A DNA stretch of 64,000 bases from Rugalucina vietnamica (taxonomy: Eukaryota; Mollusca; Bivalvia; Lucinida; Lucinidae), in assembly GCA_964017185.1 (NCBI GenBank), contig OZ024872.1, positions 59,327,817-59,391,816 of the forward strand. The letters run 5' to 3'. How positions within the stretch are numbered: position 1 is the first letter of the stretch; the number at the start of each line of letters is the position of its first letter. Below are positions 59,201-64,000 of this stretch, piece by piece. The position numbers and the translations under genes were made by a program. The notes below the pieces were generated by a model. It did not search any database. It was not told the origin of the DNA and saw nothing but the letters and a program-made list of their open reading frames with translations.

Positions 59201-60741
59201 ACTGGATGAGTTTTGACGTCAGCCCGCCCATAGGTGTGGCCTCTAGACCACGTGACTTAATGTTTTTCATTGGAAAATGAAGAACATCAAGAAAGATACT
59301 TTCATCTAGGGCGATTGCAATAAAAATGTAAATATTTGTAATTTAATGTCCAAGTCAACACTTTTCATTCATGTCCGGATGGAGGCACTATGTCTTGTGT
59401 ATTACCCAGAACTTTGGGGTGTTTATGTGTAGCTCAAGGACACAACTTGTCAAGGGCTTAAACTCCCAACCTCTTGATCCAGTCTGATGTCCACTTGGCC
59501 ACCACCTTCCCCCATATCATTCAGCCATATTAACATGAGCTGCACCATGAGAAAACCAATGATCTGCATATGTGAAAACAAAGACGCAGATCAGCTTCAT
59601 GGTAACCGCTAAGCTGATCAGCGCCTTTGTTTTCGCTACCGGGATAGTACTATTCATCGTCTAAATCCAAAATTTCAAGCTCCTAGCCATCATCTGTGCT
59701 TGTACTGCTTGGTTTGTGTCGGACCTGTTCGGAAACCACATTGTTGGTTTTCTCATGAGGTGGCTCATACATGTATGTACATGTGTATCATGAGAACACT
59801 TTTTTTCAAGGATTTGTGTGGAGTAAAACAAAGCTTAGAGAAATTTTTATCATTTCATATAAATGTTCAATATTACTCCATAAACCATAATGAATGGCAT
59901 CTTAAAAGAAGGTACATGTTCATGTATGCACAGTTCAAGTCTAAACAAATTTCTGTCTGTAACTGAATTGATTACCATTATAATGACAAAATAGCCTATT
60001 CTATATGCAAAAGATACAAAGGTAGCAACATAGATTACATAAGCCACTTTCCTTCCTCAACCTAAAGTTTTTATAGCTAGCTACATGTATCCACTTTGGC
60101 AGTACAGCATAGTTTGTATCAGACCTGCTTGGACATACAATAACAGGTCTTCTCACAAAGTGACATTAATGATTGAGGCACCAGGGAATAACCTACAGGG
60201 CAACTAGGGAGAAATAGTCCCCCTAAATGAACAAACTGCTGAGGGAGAAGTGAAAATGTAAAGTATAGGAAAACCTGAAATTCGGGCCCAAACTTCTCTC
60301 AAATTTTCTTTGAGAAGAAACTTCTCCTTAAAATTCTGGGCACATCATGAAAATCTGCTGTTCATATGAGAAAATAAGATCAGGGATCAGCTGTTCAGCT
60401 CAGCAGCTGCAAAAAGCCTCAGACACAGTACAATCGCTTTTCTTCTTGATCCAGAAACTAGAAGCTTGTTGGGCCATATTTAAAATTAGTTTTGTTTGCT
60501 CCCTCCCTACCCTGTCAAGAAATTTAAGTTGGGTAGGTAGATGTTTTTTTAACTACATGTACTGTATTATTATTTGTAATGTTGGTTGACGGTATCAGGA
60601 ACAATTTTAGTGGCAATGCTTGAGTACAAGAATAGAACAGCCAATTGGTGAGGAGGGTCATGTTATAATAATTATAAATACAGATTAATTTTCAGGGAAA
60701 GCTATTCATTTTCTCTTTCTCACTCTCTCTATCTCTTTCTC

Positions 60742-60776
<35 letters not shown>

Positions 60777-61063
60777 CATTTAAGAAAAAAAAAAAGATCT
60801 GATGAAAGGGCAATATTTTTTTGAGTATGCACCATTTTGGTGAGTAGGTAGGGAGAGGGCAAACAAACATCCTTTCATTTTCGGCCTTCCTTCTAGCTTG
60901 CTTGAGCGACTGTACCAGCCAGTTTGATTCAGACCGGGTCAGAAACTAGAAAGTTTTTCTGAAGCTGCAGTGGCATGCATATACATGTACCTGTCCTGTT
61001 TTGTCATCCTTGATATCGGAGGGAATAATACATCTTGGGCTTGTTTCTCCTGCTACACCACAT
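44193..61063 (-). CDS. ACTR10: Actin-related protein 10 (Arp11), dynactin subunit, 5'-partial
   Basis: Twelve exons on the minus strand: 61063-60991, 58811-58732, 57518-57410, 56049-55942, 55666-55599, 55183-55104, 53556-53521, 53126-53047, 49593-49520, 48615-48534, 45652-45451 and 44296-44193. All junctions are GT-AG and phases agree. The total is 1096 nt, which gives 364 residues from the conserved CGVAGET segment to a TAA. It follows vertebrate ACTR10 block by block: CGxAGETx[88 protein letters not shown] and LPDWC. Arp11 caps the pointed end of the Arp1 filament of dynactin, the dynein cofactor, in the cytosol. The first exon (about 26 residues with the initiator Met) was not found between 61064 and 64000. 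The protein ends soon after PDWC and is shorter at the C-terminus than the vertebrate form. No frame damage was seen. Confidence 0.93.
44394..44627. repeat. Foldback P element in the last ACTR10 intron
   Basis: Complete copy with tat at the left edge and ata at the right. It starts 98 bp upstream of the last exon's acceptor. Confidence 0.9.
44813..45047. repeat. P element, diverged ends
   Basis: Ends gagctgcgacacgag...gatgcggctc; the central palindrome is intact. Confidence 0.85.
45190..45418. repeat. Q element, one arm
   Basis: gaaatgtataccaccttaaa through gtgggtactcgttagaa. The right arm is largely missing. It ends about 33 bp from the donor of the exon at 45451-45652. Confidence 0.7.
45451..45652 (-). 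CDS. ACTR10: ACTR10 exon with the GGTAMLPGF nucleotide-fold motif
   Basis: The longest exon, 67 codons plus one base, running from [13 protein letters not shown] to YTAWLG. Acceptor ttctcaacag, donor gtaaca. Confidence 0.95.
46491..47983. mobile_element. H-family element 1, three internal monomers
   Basis: It begins ccagaggaccaatggtcct (a self-complementary hairpin) followed by gctcacctga. It ends with gctcaccttgtgagc and then ggctcaggtgagctaa, so subterminal gctcacctga and tcaggtgagc are inverted. Inside are about three monomers of roughly 440 bp, each with gtcaaggtca, ccatatatgg and ggcggccatcttgg blocks. It lies in an ACTR10 intron. A non-autonomous Helitron-like origin is possible (3' hairpin, CTAA end), but the 5' end does not start with TC. 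Confidence 0.8.
48276..48509. repeat. Foldback P element beside an ACTR10 splice donor
   Basis: Complete copy. Its right end is 24 bp from the end of the exon at 48534-48615, just inside the intron on the donor side. Confidence 0.9.
48534..48615 (-). CDS. ACTR10: ACTR10 exon (FEQDNEQ block)
   Basis: Reads [20 protein letters not shown] and onwards. Acceptor cttgttgcag, donor gtacag; it completes an Arg codon begun in the previous exon. Confidence 0.92.
48960..49440. other. Unassigned intronic sequence with repeated gtgacactcg-like words
   Basis: Short words around gtctcac, gtcgc and cacgaat recur loosely on both strands. I could not define ends or a family. The frame 49221-49457 (-) is unsupported. 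Confidence 0.35.
49520..49593 (-). CDS. ACTR10: ACTR10 exon (proline-rich block)
   Basis: Reads [20 protein letters not shown] and onwards, matching the PSPPPNVDYPLDGEKILH part of the vertebrate protein. Acceptor tgtattacag, donor gtagtt. Confidence 0.9.
49609..49735. repeat. Half P element just upstream of an ACTR10 acceptor
   Basis: It begins gagctgtgtaatgag 15 bp from the exon at 49520-49593, so the branch-point region of this intron is probably element-derived. It is decayed, with a run of A in the arm. Confidence 0.65.
49788..51899. repeat. P element split by an H element
   Basis: The left piece is 49788-49861 and the right piece 51740-51899. Joined, they read through cacagaaaagagct exactly as in the uninterrupted copy at 54245-54478, with no gain or loss if the H element ends at CTAA. 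Confidence 0.9.
49862..51739. mobile_element. H-family element 2, nested in a P element
   Basis: Same ends as the copy at 46491. It has four to five monomers of a distinct subtype, marked by gatgggctggagtccc and tccatagttttcactttttc. Each monomer has paired tgacctt/aaggtca blocks; most have ccatatatgg and ggcggccatcttggtcatgt. It lies in an ACTR10 intron. Confidence 0.88.
52190..52285. repeat. P-element fragment
   Basis: The left end and a collapsed centre (agctgatcagtgcttttgtt); the rest is missing. Confidence 0.6.
52548..52788. repeat. Foldback P element
   Basis: Complete copy with a perfect central palindrome (cagcttcgcggtaaccgcga). Confidence 0.9.
52925..53021. repeat. P-element right arm beside an ACTR10 donor
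   Basis: Decayed arm (gtacagcctggtttgagtca, gttcggaaac, attgttggatttctcatg). It ends 25 bp from the exon at 53047-53126. Confidence 0.6.
53047..53126 (-). CDS. ACTR10: ACTR10 exon
   Basis: Reads [20 protein letters not shown] and onwards, matching ARTCFVSDLKRGLKIQ of the vertebrate protein. Acceptor cttattacag, donor gtagat. Confidence 0.92.
53140..53320. repeat. Q-element remnant with central hairpin
   Basis: tgtgggtacatgctagagcc ... ggcagttctaacgagtaccc around 53245-53310. The arms are short. It ends some 200 bp from the 36 nt micro-exon. Confidence 0.6.
53521..53556 (-). CDS. ACTR10: ACTR10 micro-exon (36 nt)
   Basis: Encodes [12 protein letters not shown] with split codons at both ends. 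Acceptor ttctcttgtag, donor gtgagt. The VLEDIK string and the matching phases support it despite its size. Confidence 0.85.
53892..54118. repeat. Foldback P element
   Basis: Complete, with an intact centre. The frame 53939-54130 is the repeat. Confidence 0.9.
54245..54478. repeat. Foldback P element
   Basis: Complete; a good reference copy for the family. It lies in inverted arm order to 53892-54118, about 125 bp away. Confidence 0.9.
54845..55073. repeat. Old, diverged P element
   Basis: agctgccgcgtcagaaaacc...gcaaaagctc. The central palindrome is mostly lost. It ends about 30 bp from the exon at 55104-55183. Confidence 0.65.
55104..55183 (-). CDS. ACTR10: ACTR10 exon
   Basis: Reads [20 protein letters not shown] and onwards, aligning to ELETQLLEQCTVDTS of the vertebrate protein. 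Acceptor ctgttacag, donor gtaact. Among the less conserved exons. Confidence 0.85.
55599..55666 (-). CDS. ACTR10: ACTR10 exon (VYEGIPVL block)
   Basis: Starts exactly at the conserved VYEGIPVL. Acceptor tatggtttag, donor gtactg. Confidence 0.92.
55942..56049 (-). CDS. ACTR10: ACTR10 exon (LLTLGIN block)
   Basis: 36 codons, [20 protein letters not shown] through [10 protein letters not shown]. Acceptor ccaggtagcc with AG at the boundary, donor gtatcc. Confidence 0.95.
56073..56298. repeat. Short foldback element, second copy
   Basis: In reverse it matches 23468-23688, including the GC-rich central hairpin. TTAA follows on the right; the left target copy is not evident. It begins 23 bp upstream of the ACTR10 acceptor at 56050. 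Confidence 0.75.
56600..56760. repeat. Diverged repeat shared with 60185-60340
   Basis: Shared blocks: ccctagatgaacaaact, gagggaga, gaaaatgtaaag and caaacttctc.caaattttct. The family is not known to me. Confidence 0.6.
56841..57000. repeat. Inverted repeat, about 160 bp
   Basis: Arms tttgcttttttgaggtgaat and accaaatgtatttcatca pair with the right half (atgaaatatatttggtattcaccg). The loop contains cgagtgcgcagcacga. Confidence 0.75.
57245..57362. repeat. Cluster of tgatatca-type palindromes
   Basis: Several tgatatcagt/tttgatatca words lie within about 110 bp, 50 bp downstream of an ACTR10 donor. Purpose unknown. Confidence 0.5.
57410..57518 (-). CDS. ACTR10: ACTR10 exon (NPKDRR block)
   Basis: Reads [20 protein letters not shown] to KVLFKHYE; the first base completes an Arg codon. 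Acceptor aattcaggcaa-type with AG at the boundary, donor gtaggt. Confidence 0.95.
57519..57930. other. Intron stretch with two loose repeats of exon-flank sequence
   Basis: ctatctttggggttggt, which covers part of the exon at 57410-57518, recurs at 57650-57666. gatgaaaaagagaatcaaagcagaaatac-like words recur near 57595, 57730 and 57850. This looks like local duplication around the exon edge. Confidence 0.5.
58340..58550 (+). mobile_element. tRNA-derived SINE, full length
   Basis: tRNA-like head with A box tggagtggtagagcg (about 58352-58366) and B box gggttcaatcccc (about 58390-58402). Between them a ggactccgaatcc arm could present a CCG (Arg) anticodon. Then comes a body (ttgtgtccttgagcaaggca, cccaggaagcgttggc) and a cacaaacaaacaaaaaac tail. 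Confidence 0.75.
58612..58745 (-). repeat. 27 bp minisatellite covering an ACTR10 splice donor
   Basis: The exon end TTTACACTCTATTTTAG|GTATGTAC is repeated five times in tandem. Candidate exon ends fall at 58732, 58701, 58674, 58647 and 58620 (spacing 31, 27, 27 and 27 bp). Only the first keeps the frame; reading on meets an in-frame TAG in the next unit. Confidence 0.9.
58732..58811 (-). CDS. ACTR10: ACTR10 exon ([10 protein letters not shown] block)
   Basis: Reads [20 protein letters not shown] and onwards, matching [20 protein letters not shown]. Acceptor cattttcag, donor gtatgt within the minisatellite. Confidence 0.93.
58862..59006. repeat. 145 bp near-perfect palindrome
   Basis: Arms from attgaaattcagattttta to aaatctgaatttcaat, with a small inner hairpin gaagcccaaagggcttc. 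It lies 50 bp upstream of the ACTR10 acceptor at 58812, so it would fold in the pre-mRNA. Confidence 0.9.
59090..59260. promoter_or_regulatory. GC-richer patch with repeated aacgtc/gacgtca words
   Basis: At least six acgtc or gacgt words in 130 bp, including tttgacgtcag, a CRE-like core, and ccacgtgac, an E-box. It adjoins the 145 bp palindrome. It may be the body of one transposon or a regulatory patch; function unknown. Confidence 0.4.
59335..59512 (-). mobile_element. tRNA-derived SINE, minus strand
   Basis: In reverse: A-box-like tggccaagtggacatcagac, B-box-like gggagtttaagccc, then ttgtgtccttgagc as in the SINE at 58340. The head differs from that copy, so two SINE types share a body. 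Confidence 0.6.
59537..59765. repeat. P element
   Basis: Complete but mildly diverged; the central palindrome has mismatches (cttcatggtaaccgctaag). Confidence 0.85.
60080..60165. repeat. P-element right-arm relic
   Basis: gcagtacagcatagtttgta, cagacctgcttgg and cttctcacaaag are degraded P words. Confidence 0.4.
60185..60340. repeat. Diverged repeat shared with 56600-56760
   Basis: See 56600. A further loose relative with cagggagattttt words lies at 61735-61830. Confidence 0.6.
60713..60795. repeat. CT-rich microsatellite followed by poly-A
   Basis: A ctctct-rich run, then 29 A (60748-60776), then a second A run. Intronic. Confidence 0.9.
60991..61063 (-). CDS. ACTR10: ACTR10 first recognised exon
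   Basis: Reads [15 protein letters not shown] and onwards, the start of the actin-fold core (about residue 28 of the vertebrate protein). Acceptor gttctgtag, donor gtacat. Its first base completes a codon from the missing upstream exon. Confidence 0.93.
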
Positions 61064-61109
61064 CTACAGAACAGTAACAATAATTTACATGTACATGTAA
61101 TATAATACA

Positions 61110-61355
61110 GAGATTGTTTAAAGTTCTAAAAAAGGAAAATTTTCAGCAGAAAATTCTTGATATTTTTCTTATTTACTCAAAACAAATATTGAGGGTACAT
61201 GTTAGAACTGCCTTGACGAGGCATTTCTAATAAGTACCCACAATCAATGTTTGGAGTAAAAATTAGAACAATAGGTATACCCCTGCATACCCCAGTTTTG
61301 CTATATAAAAGTGGGCTATAAGGGGTTATACATTTCACGAAAAAGTTATCCTGAT
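61110..61355. repeat. Q element, diverged
   Basis: gagggtacatgttagaactg ... gaggcatttctaataagtac around a decayed hairpin, then gtatacccctgcataccc. It starts 47 bp upstream of the acceptor of the 60991 exon. Confidence 0.7.
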
Positions 61356-61399
61356 GAAAAAAATGAGAGTCAGTTTTAATGTAACAGTATACGTATTTG

Positions 61400-61485
61400 T
61401 CTTTGAAATTGTGGACGGTCAACAACATACAACCAAGTCTTGCTATACTATAAGCTCTATTGATGAGCCTTCTGGTGAGCTTAAA
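61400..61485. repeat. H-element 3' end fragment
   Basis: gaaattgtggacgg...ctataagctc...gatgagcctt resembles the 3' ends at 47895-47975 and 51640-51720. Confidence 0.55.
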
Positions 61486-62082
61486 ATGATGCAAAAAATG
61501 TGTGAATCTGTTCACAGAACATCATATTAAAGTTGGGTTTATCTAACAGGAAAAGTGTGCTTTTCAGCACCATCTTCCCGCATATAAGAGGTGTTATGTG
61601 TTCAACCATCATGTTGATACCGTCAGTCACATTTTACGCTGAGATGAACCAGAGTCCAGACCTATTATTCATCAGTAGAAAAATCTCACTACGCTATACA
61701 TACATGTGATGAGTTTGAAAGAGGTTTGAAAGAGGTATCAGGGAGATTTTTCTTTCATTTCAGGGAGATTTTTGAAAAATGTATAGAATATATTCAGATT
61801 CATTTCAGGGAGATTTTGAATTTTTGCTACAAAGTGGTTCATTTTAGAAGAATTTTGTCCAATTTTACGGCTCATTTCCTGGAGCCTCACTGATGATGAG
61901 GGAGATATCACATGTATGCTACATTACACATATGTTCTATATCACTATGTAGCAATCCCACTATCCCAGTTGGTTGATCAACAGTGAAAGGAACTGAAAG
62001 TAATTCCAACTTTTTCAAGGCAAATCCAGAAGAAGACACTTCACTGATGCGTTACTAATATGTTTATTGTGCTTTTAGAAAA
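61486..62082. other. Upstream ACTR10 intron or flank, nothing recognised
   Basis: AT-rich. I searched it on the minus strand for the missing first ACTR10 exon and did not find one. Confidence 0.5.
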
Positions 62083-64000
62083 CCAGAGGACCAATGGTCC
62101 TGTAAACGCTCACCTGAGTCTGCTGCATATACCAATAAACATGTTTGAATATTATGGTATTTAACCCCAGTGCAGGGGCAGATGAAGCCCTTGGGTCGTT
62201 TTCTTTTTTCAGACTAATCAATATTCTGTCCATGGATGCTTCACGCCAAGTTTCATTAAAATCAATCTATTGGTTTCACAGAAGAAGATATTTGAAGGGT
62301 TTTTACCATATATGGGCATGGTGGCCATCTTGGTCATGTGACTTAGATTATTAATATACACATTGGTTCCCCCATCCTATAGATGCTTCACATAAAATTT
62401 GGCTTCAATTGGCCAAGTGGTTTTAGAGGAGAAGATGTTTGAATATTATGGTAATATACATGTATATTGCCCCGGGGTGTGGACATATGAGCCCTTAGGT
62501 CCATTTTTTTTTTCAGAATCATTAATATTTAGTCCTACTACCCATTTCCTGCAAGATTTTCACCTCAAATGACTTTTTAAAAGTTTTCCCCATTCCTGCA
62601 CTGCATCGGCAACCTATGTTGACCTTGTCGTAAAATAGGTCAAGGTCACCACAGGGTCATGATTTATATATACATTGTAGTACTTCAGCCATTGGTGCTT
62701 CATACCAAGTTTCTTTGAAATCGGTCCTCAAAATTCGGAGAAGAAGATTTTTGAAGGGTTTTTACCATATATGGGCATGGCAGCCATCTTGGTTATGTGA
62801 ACTAGATAATTTATATATACATTAATTCCCCCATTCCATAGATGCTTCACATACAATTTGGCTTTGATTCGCCAAGCGGTTTCAGAGGAGAAGATGTTTG
62901 AATATTATGGTAATATACATGTATATAGCCCCGGGGTGGGGGCAGATGAGCAGATGAGCCCCTGGGGTCCAATTTTTTTCAGAATCATTAATATTCAGTC
63001 CTACTGCCCCATTTCCTGCAAGACTTTCACTTTAAATGACATTTTAAAAGTTTTCCCTATTCAAATGCATTGGCGACCTATGTTGACCTTGCCGTAAAAA
63101 AAGGTCAAGGTCATCACAGGGTCATGATTTATATGCACATTGTAGTACTTCAGCCATCAATGCTTCATGCCAAGTTTCGTTGAAATCAGTCCACCGGTTC
63201 TGGAGAAGAAGTTTTTTGAAGGGTTTTTACCATATATGGGCATTGCGGCCATCTTGGTCATGTGACCTGGATTATTTATATACACATTTATTATCCCTTC
63301 TTATTGATGCTTCACATAAAATTTGGCTTTGATTGGCCAAGCGGTTTCAGAGGAGATGATGTTTGAATATTATGGTAATATACATGTATATTGCCCCAGG
63401 GTGGGGGCATATGAGCCCCTGGGGTCCAATTTTTTTCAGAATCATTAATATTCAGTCCTACTGCCCATTTCCTGCAAGACTTTCACTTTAAATGACTTTA
63501 AATGACAGTTTAAAAGTTTTCCCCATTCAAATGCATTGGCGACCTATGTTGACCTTGCCGTAAAATAAGTCAAGGTCATCAGAGGGTCATGATTTATATA
63601 TACATTGTAGTGCTTGAGCCATCGATGCTTCATGCCAAGTTTCTTTGAAATCGATCCACCTGTTCTGGAGAAGAAGACTTTTGAAGGGTTTTTACCATAT
63701 ATGGGCATCGCGGCCATCTTGGTCATGTGACCTGGATTATTTATATATACATTGATTACCCCTTCCTATTGATGCTTCACATAAAATTTGGCTTTGATTG
63801 GCCAAGCAGTTTCAGAGGAGATGATGTTTGAATATTATGGTAATATACATGTATTTTGCCCCGGGGTGGGGGCATATGAGCCCCTGGGGTCCAATTTTTT
63901 TCAGAATCATTAATATTCAGTCCTACTGCCCATTTCCTGCAAGACTTTCACTTTAAATGACCACTTTAAATGACATTTTAAAAGTTTTCCCCATTCAAAT
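62083..64000. mobile_element. H-family element 3, runs off the right edge
   Basis: Begins ccagaggaccaatggtcct with gctcacctga, as in the other copies. Then come monomers of about 440-480 bp (near 62142, 62430, 62890, 63360 and 63828), closest to those at 46491-47983. The 3' end is beyond the window. Confidence 0.85.

Noticed and set aside
62083..64000. Protein-coding gene in the H repeats (frames at 62145, 62858 and 63544)
   Set aside because: Frames recur with each monomer and break at indels; there is no conserved domain.

Overview
This is animal nuclear DNA: AT-rich, full of repeats, with one gene split by GT-AG introns and no bacterial features. I infer a mollusc, probably a bivalve. The grounds are the crowd of short foldback (MITE-like) elements, the tRNA-derived SINEs, the repeats built from internal tandem monomers, and the BEL/Pao retrotransposon. 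The species cannot be fixed by eye.

Layout. (1) From 1 to about 30.3 kb lies a tandem array of a long, mostly non-coding unit. Copy 1 starts at or before base 1 and runs to about 6.65 kb. Copy 2 runs from 8755 to about 26.73 kb and is swollen by three insertions: a 1.07 kb repeat at 10613-11685, an intact BEL/Pao LTR retrotransposon at 14677-22653 and a 2.4 kb TTAA-flanked element at 22893-25292. Copy 3 is older and 5'-truncated, from about 26.75 to 30.26 kb. Copy 1 keeps the uninterrupted target sites, so the order of insertions can be read directly. (2) At 32497-35739 (+) is a single-exon class II alpha-mannosidase (GH38, Golgi type) of 1080 residues. (3) From 36.5 to 41.8 kb two foldback repeat families (called P and Q here) alternate. 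(4) From 44193 to 61063 on the minus strand I reconstruct twelve exons of actin-related protein 10 (ACTR10/Arp11), the dynactin pointed-end subunit. They join in frame into 364 residues ending at a stop; the first exon, with the start codon, was not found. Its introns are packed with P, Q and other repeats. (5) A third family (called H here), of about 440 bp monomers between hairpin-like ends, occurs at 46491-47983, 49862-51739 and from 62083 past the right edge.

How the parts relate. The mannosidase and ACTR10 are convergent, unrelated host genes: one trims N-glycans in the Golgi, the other belongs to the dynein-dynactin motor complex. Almost everything else is mobile DNA in various states of decay, much of it nested. 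I found no operon-like or defence-like system. The most interesting signals are the datable nest of insertions, a minisatellite that multiplies an ACTR10 splice donor, foldback elements lying 15-25 nt from ACTR10 splice sites, and H monomers that each carry a cluster of transcription-factor-like motifs.
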